Under the pieces are notes generated by a model. It worked only from the letters and a program-made list of their open reading frames with translations. It did no database searches and was not told the DNA's origin. The translations under genes were made by a program, and so were the position numbers. From positions 372,001-436,000 of the forward strand of contig CANNFE010000001.1 in assembly GCA_947503775.1 (NCBI GenBank): a DNA stretch of 64,000 nucleotides, written 5' to 3'. This stretch comes from an uncultured Paracoccaceae bacterium. GTDB taxonomy: Bacteria; Pseudomonadota; Alphaproteobacteria; Rhodobacterales; Rhodobacteraceae. Of the stretch, positions 56,066 to 64,000 are shown piece after piece (position 1 is the stretch's first letter; every line of letters begins with the position of its first letter).

Positions 56066-56752
56066 TTAGAAGCGGAACGATCCCTTGAGAGCAATCGTCT
56101 CGTAGTCGACATTAGCGTCGCTGTCGTCGAACTCGTCAAAGTCGTTCTGCATGTATTCGACACCGACCATGAACTGATCGGTGACCAGGAAATCGGCACC
56201 AACACCGACCGCAAGGCCCGTATCGCTCAGATCGTCGCCATCAGCCTCGATTTCGAGATAGGTCAGACCGACGCTGAGATATGGCATGAACCGACCGAAC
56301 TGATAGCCGGCCCGCCCGACGAGGCGCGCACCGAAATCGACCTCGGCATCCGCGTTTTCCGTTCCAGTGGCTGTCGCGACCTGATCCGACAACTCGCTTT
56401 CGCCGTTGAACAGCGCGAGCTCCGGGCCGAACACGATATTGTTGCGCACAAAGTTATAACCGGCGTGAAGCTGGTAGTAGGCGGCGCTGTCATCATCGTC
56501 GATGGCATCAAAGAAGTCATCGGCTCCGTCTTCGAAATCGTCGTCACCTTCCGCGGTGAACGTACCGGTCCCAACACCGGCACCAACATAGGCGCCTGCG
56601 AAATCCCAGATCGGGGAAACAGGGGCGACCGGGGCGGGCGCTGCGATGATCGGCTCGGGAGCCGGCTCGACAAGACCGCCTGCGAAAGCGGGGGCGGACA
56701 TCAGGGCGACCAGTGCGGTCGTGGTGGTCAGGCGACGCGTTTGAATGCGCAT
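56066..56752 (-). CDS. Outer-membrane beta-barrel protein (Omp25/OmpA-like porin family)
   Basis: A 228-residue exported protein. A signal peptide (residues 1-24, ending SAPAFA) is followed by a proline/alanine-rich linker and an eight-stranded type barrel: alternating-hydrophobic strands such as FAGAYVGAGVGTGTF, YYQLHAGYNFV, VGRAGYQFGRFMPYLSVGLTYLEIE, cut here only as examples, and a terminal strand ending GSFRF with the C-terminal phenylalanine needed for BAM. Long acidic loops (DDDFEDGADDFFDAIDDDD) may bind cations. ATG 56752 has AAGGAG upstream. A terminator follows. Confidence 0.87.
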   Translation of the reverse strand: MRIQTRRLTTTTALVALMSAPAFAGGLVEPAPEPIIAAPAPVAPVSPIWDFAGAYVGAGVGTGTFTAEGDDDFEDGADDFFDAIDDDDSAAYYQLHAGYNFVRNNIVFGPELALFNGESELSDQVATATGTENADAEVDFGARLVGRAGYQFGRFMPYLSVGLTYLEIEADGDDLSDTGLAVGVGADFLVTDQFMVGVEYMQNDFDEFDDSDANVDYETIALKGSFRF

Positions 56753-57056
56753 TTTTTGTGCTCCTTCTTCGGCACGATTGCTGTACCGATTAGTTTGGTT
56801 ACTGCCGAGCGGACTTAAAAGAGCATGCCCGACAAATTGCCATGCATCCGAAAAGAGAGCGGTGACTTTCAGCGCAAAGAAGCCGAGCATCGGCCAATTT
56901 TTGCCAGTCTTTGTATCAGCTTGTATCAAAGACCACGTCACCCGTGAGCGGGCGTGAGGGGCTGTTTTGCCCGGACCCTCAACGACTTTGCAATATCTTC
57001 CCATGGCTTAGCACTCCGTGCAAAGATCAGGCGCAGGGTATGAGGGAGTTTTTCGA
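56753..57056. other. Upstream region of the barrel gene with a 10-bp direct repeat
   Basis: Two tandem decamers, TTGTATCAGC (56911-56920) and TTGTATCAAA (56921-56930), repeat exactly one helical turn apart about 160-180 bases upstream of the barrel gene start, a common layout for activator sites. No gene is supported in this stretch. Confidence 0.4.
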
Positions 57057-57188
57057 ATGTTTGATTTCAAACCGACATATGTTGTGACCACGTCCATCCC
57101 CGACCGGGATCTTGAAATGCGGCCAGGCCAGACAGGCACAGGACCCGGTGCAGATCCATCACACTCCGCCGGGCGGGCGATCCGATGA
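57057..57188 (+). CDS. Possible 43-residue leader peptide coupled to next gene
   Basis: ATG 57057 with GGGAG eight to nine bases upstream opens a 43-codon frame whose TGA overlaps the ATG of the membrane protein gene at 57185. The product (MFDFKPTYVVTTSIPDRDLE at the start) has no membrane segment or recognised motif. Coupling geometry and the ribosome-binding site are the only support. Confidence 0.35.
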   Translation: MFDFKPTYVVTTSIPDRDLEMRPGQTGTGPGADPSHSAGRAIR

Positions 57189-57727
57189 GCGGGTCCGCGA
57201 CTCAGCCCTGGATGGCCGCCATTGAGTTTCTCTCGGCATCGACCTTGGCCTATGGCGCTGTGCTGGTGCTCCACATCCTGTCCATGGCCGCCCTCGTCGG
57301 CAGCGCGCTCGCGCTCGATCTGCGGCTGCTTCGGGTCTCGCGCATCGCGTCGATCGAGGAGATGGCAAGCCATCTCAGGCCGATCTGGTATATCGGGATG
57401 GCGCTCGCGATCCTGACCGGGATCCTCCTCGTCCTCGTCGATCCCGCCGCCTATACCGGCAATCGCTGGTTTCTGGCCAAGATCGCCCTTCTGGGCGCGC
57501 TGATCCTGCACGCGATGGTCTATGCCCGGATCACGGTCCTCAGCCCCCATACCCAGTGGCGGGCGGGTCTCTTCTCCACGATCCTCTGGATCGGGCTGAC
57601 GACAGCTGCCGTGATGTCCGGGCAGGACGCGCGACCCGCAACCGACCTGATCGGCGATACCGACGCGCCCCTCCTTCTGGGAGCGCTCGATCAGATGCCG
57701 GATCAGAAGTGGATCGCCCGCCCGTAA
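57185..57727 (+). CDS. Four-helix membrane protein of unknown function
   Basis: A 180-residue inner-membrane protein with four hydrophobic segments at about residues 20-43, 65-85, 93-115 and 128-145, charged loops between them, and a hydrophilic C-terminal tail. The layout resembles DUF6644/CopD-like small membrane proteins, but I cannot assign a family with certainty. Its 3' end overlaps lpdA on the opposite strand by 25 bases. Confidence 0.7.
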   Translation: MSGSATQPWMAAIEFLSASTLAYGAVLVLHILSMAALVGSALALDLRLLRVSRIASIEEMASHLRPIWYIGMALAILTGILLVLVDPAAYTGNRWFLAKIALLGALILHAMVYARITVLSPHTQWRAGLFSTILWIGLTTAAVMSGQDARPATDLIGDTDAPLLLGALDQMPDQKWIARP

Positions 57728-59100
57728 GCGTCGAGCACGCTTTCATGCATCATCTCGCTCAGCGTCGGATGGGGGAAGACCGTCTCCATCAGGTCTTCCT
57801 CCGTCGTCTCAAGCTGACGGCCCACCACATAGCCCTGGATCAACTCGGTCACTTCGGCCCCGATCATATGGGCGCCCAATAGCTCTCCGGTCTTGGCATC
57901 AAAGATCGTCTTGACCATGCCCTCCGGCTCTCCCAGCGCAATCGCCTTGCCGTTGCCGATGAAAGGGAAGTGCCCGACCTTGATCTCGTGCCCCTTCTCC
58001 TTCGCCTGCTCTTCGGTAAACCCGACAGAGGCGACCTGCGGGTGACAATAGGTGCAGCCCGCAATCGCCTCCTTGCGCACCGGATGCACGTTATTTTTGC
58101 CCGCGATCAGCTCGGCCACCATAACGCCCTCATGGCTCGCCTTATGCGCCAGCCAGGGCGCGCCCGCGATATCGCCGATGGCATAAAGCCCCTCGACCCC
58201 GGTGCGGCAATAGTCATCCGTCACGACATGGGACTTCTCGACCGTTACGCCTGCCTCTTCCAGGCCCAGCCCTTCGGTATTGCCGACGATCCCGACCGCG
58301 GAAATCACCGTGTCGAAATCCTGCGTCTCGACCTTGCCGCCGCTCTCGATACTGGCCGTCACCTTGTCCTTGCCGCGTTTGAGCTCCTTGACGATCGCCT
58401 TCGGCAGGATCGTCATCCCCTGCTTCTCGAACTGCTTCTTGGCAAATTCCGAAATCTCCGCATCCTCGACCGGCAGGATCCGGTCCATCACCTCGACCAC
58501 CGTCGTCTCGGCGCCCAGCGTGTTGTAAAAGCTGGCAAATTCGATCCCGATCGCGCCCGATCCGATCACCAGCAGCTTTTTCGGCATATGTGGCGGCTGC
58601 AACGCGTGTTTGTAATTCCAAACCCGCTTCCCGTCCGCCTCGAGCCCCGGCAGATCCCGCGCCCGCGCGCCGGTGGCCAGGATCACGCTCTTGGCCGACA
58701 ACGCCTCCTCGCCCTTGTCGGTCTTGACGCTGACCTTGCCCTTGCCGGTCAGCCGCGCCTCGCCCATGACGACCGTGACCTTGTTCTTCTTCATCAGGTG
58801 GCCCACCCCCTGATTAAGCTGCTTGGCCACATCCCGCGACCGCTTGACCACGGCATCAAGGTCATAGCCGATCCCATCCGCCTTCAGACCGAACTCCTTG
58901 GCGCGGTGCATCAGATGAAAGACCTCCGACGAGCGCAGCATTGCCTTGGTCGGAATACACCCCCAATTCAGGCAAATCCCGCCCATATGCTCACGCTCGA
59001 CAATGCAGGTCTTCAGCCCAAGCTGGCTCGCCCGGATCGCCGCCACATAGCCGCCCGGCCCCGCACCGATGACAACAAGATCGTAGGAAGTATCGGCCAT
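57703..59100 (-). CDS. lpdA: Dihydrolipoyl dehydrogenase
   Basis: E3 flavoprotein that re-oxidises dihydrolipoyl groups of 2-oxoacid dehydrogenase or glycine cleavage complexes with NAD. The 465-residue protein has the FAD motif VVIGAGPGGYVAAIRA (residues 8-23), the redox disulfide in GGICLNWGCIPTKAML (near 40), the NAD motif VIGSGAIGIEFASFY (near 180), GLYAIGDIAGAPWLAHKA and the active-site histidine in FPHPTLSEMMHE (near 445). No E1/E2 genes are adjacent. GAGGA precedes the ATG. Confidence 0.97.
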   Translation of the reverse strand: MADTSYDLVVIGAGPGGYVAAIRASQLGLKTCIVEREHMGGICLNWGCIPTKAMLRSSEVFHLMHRAKEFGLKADGIGYDLDAVVKRSRDVAKQLNQGVGHLMKKNKVTVVMGEARLTGKGKVSVKTDKGEEALSAKSVILATGARARDLPGLEADGKRVWNYKHALQPPHMPKKLLVIGSGAIGIEFASFYNTLGAETTVVEVMDRILPVEDAEISEFAKKQFEKQGMTILPKAIVKELKRGKDKVTASIESGGKVETQDFDTVISAVGIVGNTEGLGLEEAGVTVEKSHVVTDDYCRTGVEGLYAIGDIAGAPWLAHKASHEGVMVAELIAGKNNVHPVRKEAIAGCTYCHPQVASVGFTEEQAKEKGHEIKVGHFPFIGNGKAIALGEPEGMVKTIFDAKTGELLGAHMIGAEVTELIQGYVVGRQLETTEEDLMETVFPHPTLSEMMHESVLDAYGRAIHF

Positions 59101-59206
59101 GGCGCAGTCCTCGCGGCGAGAGATTGTTTAACGTTGAACAAGTCCTGCCACAGCGCGCCCGGGTTGTCACCCGGCAGGCGAACAGCCCTTCCCCTCAAGA
59201 TGCGAC

Positions 59207-59785
59207 TTACGCCGCTTCCTTCAAGTCCCGGACCGTCGCGCCATAGCCGCCCGCATCGATCCACGCCTGCTCGGCCTCGGTCGTCTCGCGCCCCAAAGCC
59301 GCGTTGCGGAACGGGAACCGCCCGAAAAGGCGGATCACCTCGCGATGCGCCTTGGCATGCAGAAGGTTCGACGCACCCTGATCGGGCATCCGCGTCAAGA
59401 TCAGCCGCACCGCCCGGTCCTGATCGCACAGGTTTTCAGAATGCATCAAAGGAAGATAGAAAAACTGCCGCGCAGGCTCGTGAATCTTGAAATCCCATCC
59501 ATGTCCAATCGCAGCCTTGGCCGCTGCGCGCGAGACCCGGTCGGTCGCGAACGCCTCCGCCGCGCCGCGATGGATGTTGCGCGAGAACTGGTCGGTCAGG
59601 ATCAGATAGGCCAGCGTACCGCTCGCATAGGTCAGCCAAAGCGAAAACGCGCCGTCCTTGGCCTCCTTCAAAGCCTTGCCGAACCGGTCCGTGATCTCGG
59701 CGTCGCGCGCGTCGTCGGCCTCGTACCACCCGGCCTCGCCGACCTCATCCAGCCAGTATCCCAGAACGTCGTCAGGGCGGGTCAT
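59207..59785 (-). CDS. DUF924 family protein
   Basis: A 192-residue, mostly helical protein matching DUF924: it begins DDVLGYWLDEVGEAGWY, then LILTDQFSRNIHRG (near residue 70), the FFYLPLMHSENLCDQDRAV stretch and HREVIRLFGRFPFRNAALGRE. The fold is tetratricopeptide-like; biochemical function is unknown. I use ATG 59785, which alone has a GAGG upstream; in-frame starts at 59800 and 59815 are possible. Confidence 0.85.
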   Translation of the reverse strand: MTRPDDVLGYWLDEVGEAGWYEADDARDAEITDRFGKALKEAKDGAFSLWLTYASGTLAYLILTDQFSRNIHRGAAEAFATDRVSRAAAKAAIGHGWDFKIHEPARQFFYLPLMHSENLCDQDRAVRLILTRMPDQGASNLLHAKAHREVIRLFGRFPFRNAALGRETTEAEQAWIDAGGYGATVRDLKEAA

Positions 59786-59874
59786 CGCGGGCCTCGTCAT
59801 CGCGTGTGTCAGCAATCGTCATAAAACTGTTTCAGCAACCAAACTGCCTGACAAGCCGATTGGTTGCCTTCGCG

Positions 59875-61137
59875 TCAGGTTGCGTCTTCCCCGTCACTCA
59901 GCTCCGCCTCGATATAGACCTCCTGCGCCATATCCACAGCCACCGGAGAGGCGGTGGCAAGAACCGGCGCATAGGGCGTGGTCTCCTCCACCGGGGTGGC
60001 GCTCGGACGCCGCGACATGCGCCAGGCGGCATAGCCCGCCAGCGCCACCAGAAGCACCGCGATCAGCACGAAAAAGCCCGACGGCCCCAGAACGCCCATC
60101 AGCCAACCGATGGCCAGCGGCCCGGCAATGGCGCCGACTCCGTTGATAAAGACCAGCCCGCCCGAGGCGGCGGCCATATCCTCGTGTTCCAGGAAATCGT
60201 TCGTATATGCGATCAAAAGCGCATAAAGTGGGTTCGACGCGCCGCCAACCACGAAGGCCGCGATCAGCAGGACGGCATAGCTTTGCCAGAAGACGAACCC
60301 GACGATGGCCGCGACCCCTCCGGCGGCCGCCATCAGCAGGATCAAAAGCCGCCGGTCGATGCGGTCCGACAGCCACCCGATCGGCCATTGCGCGATCAGC
60401 GCCCCGATATAAAACGCCGACACGAAAAGTGAGATCTGCGGCACGCTCAGCCCCGCCTCGGTCCCGAAAACGGCCGCCATACCGAACTGCGCCGCAAAAA
60501 TCCCGCCCATCAGGAACATCCCCACGCAGCCCAAGGGCGACGTGCCGATCAGCTCGCGCAGGCTCATCCGCTTGGCCGCACCGAAGGCGGGCGTCGGCGA
60601 GATCGACAAAAGGATCGGCGCGAAAGAGACCGAGACCAGCACCGAAGCCAGAATGAACAGCGCATAGCCCGACGCGTCGAAGCCGAAAAAGAGGTACTGC
60701 GCCAGCACGATCCCGGCCATCTGCACGATCATGTAGACCGACAGCGCCTTGCCCCGGTTGGAATTGTCGGCGGCATTGTTCAGCCAGCTTTCCGCGGTCA
60801 CGTAAACGCCCGAAAAGCAGAACCCGATGATGATCCGCCCGACCGTCCAGGCGGGCCAGTAGGTCAGCGCCGGATAAAGGATCATCACCGCCGAAATCAG
60901 CGAGGCGAGCGCCGCGAAGACCCGCACATGCCCCACATTGCGGATCATCTGCGGCGTGAACCAAGAGCCGCCCAGAAAGCCGACGAAATAGGCCGACATA
61001 ACGAGCGACATCTCGAACGTGGAAAACCCCTCGATCCCGCCGCGCACGCCCAAAAGCGTGCCTTGCAGACCATTGCCCACCATCAGCATGAACATCCCCA
61101 GAAGGAGAGCCCAGCTCGAGCCGAGAACCTGTATCAT
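59875..61137 (-). CDS. MFS transporter (YcaD-like)
   Basis: A 420-residue major facilitator protein with 12 hydrophobic helices. The first loop reads GGSWFTPQMIRNVGHVRVFA, similar to YcaD-type transporters, and helices 5-6 carry ESWLNNAADNSNRGKAL, a stretch typical of that group. A 45-residue acidic cytoplasmic tail ends in SDGEDAT. Substrate unknown. AAAGG precedes the ATG; a 162-base gap separates it from the TRAP genes upstream. Confidence 0.86.
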   Translation of the reverse strand: MIQVLGSSWALLLGMFMLMVGNGLQGTLLGVRGGIEGFSTFEMSLVMSAYFVGFLGGSWFTPQMIRNVGHVRVFAALASLISAVMILYPALTYWPAWTVGRIIIGFCFSGVYVTAESWLNNAADNSNRGKALSVYMIVQMAGIVLAQYLFFGFDASGYALFILASVLVSVSFAPILLSISPTPAFGAAKRMSLRELIGTSPLGCVGMFLMGGIFAAQFGMAAVFGTEAGLSVPQISLFVSAFYIGALIAQWPIGWLSDRIDRRLLILLMAAAGGVAAIVGFVFWQSYAVLLIAAFVVGGASNPLYALLIAYTNDFLEHEDMAAASGGLVFINGVGAIAGPLAIGWLMGVLGPSGFFVLIAVLLVALAGYAAWRMSRRPSATPVEETTPYAPVLATASPVAVDMAQEVYIEAELSDGEDAT

Positions 61138-61299
61138 GGCGTGGCCTTTCGCGGGCAGGTGTTCTCTTGCCGCCTATGCCCGCATCGCCATTAGGGCAAG
61201 GTCTGAAACGACGGTTTGCGGCTTGTTTTCGCCCCCCTTGTCCGGCGGCTATCGACTCAGTCTAGACCATGGTCCGTAAGCGACCGGTTAACGTCGCTC

Positions 61300-62598
61300 T
61301 CAGCCCATCGCATCCGGCAGAACCGTGACGATCTGCGGGAAAACCGTGATCAGGATCACCCCCAGCAGAAGCAGCAGAAAGAACGGAAAAGCCGCCTTGG
61401 CGATGCGCAGGATATCGATCCCCGTCAGTCCCTGAATGACGAACAGATTAAACCCCACGGGCGGCGTGATCTGGCTCATCTCCACGACGATCACCAGATA
61501 GATCCCGAACCACAGCGGATCGATCCCCACCGCCGTGACCATCGGCATGATGATCGACGTGGTCAGCACGACGACCGAGATCCCGTCCAGAAAACAGCCC
61601 AGCAGAATGAAGAACAGCGTCAGCACCGCCAGCAGCGCATAGGGCGAGAGGCCAAAGGTCCCGATCCACTCCGCCAGATTGCGCGGCAGGCCGGTAAACC
61701 CCATCGCCACCGACAGATAGGCTGCGCCCAAGAGGATCGCCGCGATCATGCAGGAGGTCCGCGTCGCCGACATCAGCGCCTCGAAGAACGCGCCCCATGA
61801 AAAGGTCCCCGACGCCCAGGCCAGCACCGTGGCCAACACGACACCCAACGCCGCTGCATCGGTCGGAGAGGCGATCCCGGTATAGATCGACCCGATCACG
61901 CCTCCGATCAGCAGTGCCACCGGGATCAGGTTGCGCGAGGCGCGCAGCTTTTCGCGAAACGTCGTGCGCAGCGCCTCGCTCGGGATCAGATCGGGGTTCG
62001 ACCAGGCCCGCACCGCGACATAGCCCGCAAAAAGCAGCACCAGCATCAGGCCCGGCAGGATCCCGGCCACGAAAAGCCGCGCGATGCTCTGCTCGGTTGC
62101 CACGCCATAGACGATCAGGATGATCGAGGGCGGAATCAGCAGCCCCAGCGTCGCCGATCCCGCCAGCGTGCCCAGGATCAGCCCTTCGGGATAGCCGCGC
62201 TTGGTCAGCTCCGGCACCGACATCCGCCCAATGGTCGCCGCCGTCGCCGCCGACGATCCCGAAACGGCGGCAAAGATCGCGCAGCCCAGAACGTTCACAT
62301 GCAAAAGCCGCCCGGGCGCGCGCACCAGCCACGGCGCCAGCCCCGAGAACATGTCTTCGGAGAGCCGAGAGCGCAGCAGGATCTCTCCCATCAGGATAAA
62401 AAGCGGCAGCGCCGCCAGCGCCCAGCTGTGGCTATGCCCCCACAGCGTCGTCGCCAGGATCAGCCCCGCAGGCGCGCCCGAAAACAGCGTGATCGCCACG
62501 AACGCAACCAGCCCCAACGCCACCGCGATCCAGACGCCCGAGGCGAGCAGCGCGAACAGCACACCCAGCAGAACCAAGGCGGTAACGGGATCGCTCAC
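61300..62598 (-). CDS. dctM: TRAP transporter large permease subunit DctM
   Basis: A 432-residue large membrane subunit of a tripartite ATP-independent periplasmic transporter, which imports organic acids with sodium. About 12 hydrophobic helices are visible, with AAVSGSSAATAATIGRMSVPEL (near residue 120), LIPPSIILIVYGVATEQSIARLFVAGILPG cut to its family pattern, and EMSQITPPVGFNLFV near 375. GTG 62598 follows the dctQ stop by one base (TGAGGTG), which fixes the start; a longer open frame upstream overlaps dctQ. Confidence 0.94.
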   Translation of the reverse strand: MSDPVTALVLLGVLFALLASGVWIAVALGLVAFVAITLFSGAPAGLILATTLWGHSHSWALAALPLFILMGEILLRSRLSEDMFSGLAPWLVRAPGRLLHVNVLGCAIFAAVSGSSAATAATIGRMSVPELTKRGYPEGLILGTLAGSATLGLLIPPSIILIVYGVATEQSIARLFVAGILPGLMLVLLFAGYVAVRAWSNPDLIPSEALRTTFREKLRASRNLIPVALLIGGVIGSIYTGIASPTDAAALGVVLATVLAWASGTFSWGAFFEALMSATRTSCMIAAILLGAAYLSVAMGFTGLPRNLAEWIGTFGLSPYALLAVLTLFFILLGCFLDGISVVVLTTSIIMPMVTAVGIDPLWFGIYLVIVVEMSQITPPVGFNLFVIQGLTGIDILRIAKAAFPFFLLLLLGVILITVFPQIVTVLPDAMG

Positions 62599-62599
62599 C

Positions 62600-63127
62600 T
62601 CAGATCTTCCACGCTTTGCAGGACCGAAGCTCTGCCGGACGGCGCACCAGCTCAATCGCGCTGTCCAAAGCCGCGACGGTGAACAGTCCCAGCCCCAGAA
62701 CCAGCGGCACCTGCACGATCCAAAGCGGCACGGCCACGATTCCCGTCGAGGTATCGCCATAGCGCAGGCTCTCCTCGATCAGACTGCCCGCGTAGAAACT
62801 CGCATAGCCCCCCGCCACCGCAACGAGCGCCAGCACCGCCACGCCCAGCCAGCGCCGAACACCCGGCCCGAACCGGTCCGTGACGAGCGTCACGCGCACA
62901 TGCGCGCCCTCCCGCAGTGTATGCGGCATCGCCAGAAAGGTCGCCGCCGCCAGCATGAAGCCCGCGAAATCGGCATAGGACGGGATGGTCGAGGGCAGAA
63001 CGGGTCCGAAAATCCGCGCCGACAGGTTCAGCAGGATCTGCGCGCTGATCAGCAGACAGATCCCAAGGATCATCACACCGGCAAGAAACCCGGCGCCGCG
63101 ATAGACCCCGTCGAGGATCCTGCGCAT
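62600..63127 (-). CDS. dctQ: TRAP transporter small permease subunit DctQ
   Basis: A 175-residue four-helix membrane protein that pairs with DctM. Hydrophobic segments lie at about residues 12-32, 50-68, 92-112 and 130-155, and the REGAHVRVTLVTDRF stretch near residue 75 is diagnostic for the family. It lies ten bases after dctP and one base before dctM, forming a dctPQM operon. Confidence 0.92.
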   Translation of the reverse strand: MRRILDGVYRGAGFLAGVMILGICLLISAQILLNLSARIFGPVLPSTIPSYADFAGFMLAAATFLAMPHTLREGAHVRVTLVTDRFGPGVRRWLGVAVLALVAVAGGYASFYAGSLIEESLRYGDTSTGIVAVPLWIVQVPLVLGLGLFTVAALDSAIELVRRPAELRSCKAWKI

Positions 63128-63137
63128 AAGGCCCGCC

Positions 63138-64000
63138 CTAGTTGTTCTGATAGCCCGTCAGGATCGACTTGGCCTGATCGGACGCCGCATCCTCCCAAGT
63201 CTCCAGCATCTGCGTGCCAACGTCCAAAAGTTCGGCCATCAGCGCATCGCTCGGCGCGTAAACCTCGACCCCGTTCTCGGCCAGCACCGCCGTCTTCCCC
63301 TCGGCCTCGGCCGCCGACATCTCCCAGCCGCGCTGTTCGGCCGCCGCAGCGGCCTCCATCACCGCCGCCTGCGTCGCCTCGTCCAAACCGTCAAAGACCC
63401 GCTGGTTCACCACGACGATATTCTTGGGCAGCCACGCATTGATCGGGCTGAAATGGCTGACGAAATCCCAGGCCGAGGAATTGGCCCCGGTCGAGGGCGA
63501 CGTGATCATCGCCTCCACCTGACCCGTCGAAAAGGCCTGCGGAATGTCGGGCGCCTCCACCTGCACGGGCGCCGCGCCCACGATCTGCGCGAATTCTTCC
63601 AGCGAGGCGTTATAGGCCCGGAACCGCAATCCCCCCAGCCCGTCCACGCCCGCGATCTCTCCATTCGTGTAAAGCCCCTGCGCCGGCCACGGCACGGAAA
63701 AGAGCGGCATCAGCCCCTCTTCGGCGAGCAGCTCCGTGATCACCGGCTTCTGCGCCTCCCACAGCTTCTGCGCCTGCTCGTAGCTGGTCGCCAGAAACGG
63801 CTGCGTGTCCAGACCGTAAGCCGCATCCTCGTTCGACAGACGGCTCAGCAGAAACTCCCCGATCGGCACCTGCCGCGAGCGTACGGCATTCTTTATCTCG
63901 GCATGGGGAAAGAGCGATCCGGCCGAATGCACCGTGATGTCCAAAGCGCCATCCGTCGCCTCCCTCAGATCATCGGCGAATTGCGCGATATTCTGCGTGT
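63138..64000 (-). CDS. dctP: TRAP transporter substrate-binding protein DctP, N-terminus outside window
   Basis: Periplasmic binding protein of the TRAP system. At least 287 residues are encoded and the frame stays open to the right edge, so the signal peptide and start lie beyond the window; the in-frame TTG at 63944 is not the real start. Family marks are LDITVHSAGSLFPHAEIKNAVRS, shown here only in part, LRFRAYNASLEEFAQIVGA with the substrate arginine, and FSTGQVEAMITSPSTGA. Ligand unknown. Confidence 0.9.
   Translation of the reverse strand, partial: TQNIAQFADDLREATDGALDITVHSAGSLFPHAEIKNAVRSRQVPIGEFLLSRLSNEDAAYGLDTQPFLATSYEQAQKLWEAQKPVITELLAEEGLMPLFSVPWPAQGLYTNGEIAGVDGLGGLRFRAYNASLEEFAQIVGAAPVQVEAPDIPQAFSTGQVEAMITSPSTGANSSAWDFVSHFSPINAWLPKNIVVVNQRVFDGLDEATQAAVMEAAAAAEQRGWEMSAAEAEGKTAVLAENGVEVYAPSDALMAELLDVGTQMLETWEDAASDQAKSILTGYQNN

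Noticed and set aside
53404-56088. 894-codon plus-strand open frame across uvrA and the MFS gene
   Set aside because: It is antisense to two well-supported genes, has composition typical of antisense GC-rich frames, and no homology-like motifs.
63138-63944. dctP as a truncated pseudogene starting at TTG 63944
   Set aside because: The frame remains open and DctP-like to the window edge, so the gene is merely cut by the window.
1-64000. tRNA and rRNA genes
   Set aside because: I looked for cloverleaf-like and conserved rRNA stretches in the intergenic regions and saw none; a tRNAscan or Rfam search could confirm this.

Overview
The window reads as chromosomal DNA of a GC-rich alphaproteobacterium of the Rhodobacterales (Roseobacter group). 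The support is gene order and family type: trpE split from trpGDC by a divergent polysaccharide deacetylase gene, a moaC-moeA-lexA-comEC-gltX-gltA run, a single-chain indolepyruvate ferredoxin oxidoreductase, a holin/endolysin pair of the kind used by gene transfer agents, and two SOS boxes of the alphaproteobacterial form GAAC-N7-GAAC. Almost all of the window is ordinary housekeeping DNA, densely packed, with many 4-base ATGA/GTGA stop-start overlaps. I saw no CRISPR array, rRNA, tRNA, complete insertion sequence or prophage.

Layout. 1-4.2 kb: fabI (its start lies just off the left edge), an exported unknown protein, a LysE exporter, gpt, a gene-poor stretch with four GTTAACC motifs, and an aminotransferase. 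4.2-20.1 kb: ppiD, trpE, two minus-strand genes, trpGDC, moaC, moeA, lexA with its own SOS box, comEC (minus), gltX, gltA. 20.2-31.5 kb (all minus): a PaaG-type crotonase, ccmH, ccmF, holin, endolysin, ccmE, argC, murI, an acyltransferase and the ferredoxin oxidoreductase; a LysR regulator diverges from the last across a palindromic operator. 32.5-32.7 kb: a probable small RNA with an excellent terminator. 33.2-41 kb: purL, a compositionally odd islet with an orphan substrate-binding protein, bolA-small protein-grxD, zapA and a coiled-coil partner, tkt. 41-45 kb: gap, extensin-like and L,D-transpeptidase genes, a DUF1127-like gene, coaD, a CBS-domain gene. 45.2-51.3 kb: distal valine catabolism (mmsA; acyl-CoA dehydrogenase; 3-hydroxyisobutyryl-CoA hydrolase; mmsB), interrupted by a glycosyltransferase and a dense block of hairpin repeats. 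51.7-64 kb: a small membrane peptide, uvrA with an SOS box, an MFS transporter, an outer-membrane barrel protein, a membrane protein, lpdA, a DUF924 protein, a second MFS transporter and a TRAP transporter (dctMQP), with dctP running off the right edge.

The parts that ordinary annotation does not explain are between genes: (i) two 81-nt units at 46732-46944, each able to fold into three hairpins whose stems differ by paired changes; (ii) a 52-bp triple tandem hairpin repeat beside them; (iii) a dispersed GTCCCGG...CCGGGAC hairpin family; (iv) a candidate sRNA at 32594-32703 with an exposed CCTCCC; (v) a two-hairpin block after mmsB. I found no convincing new multi-gene system. The structured-RNA-like repeats and the sRNA are the strongest leads.
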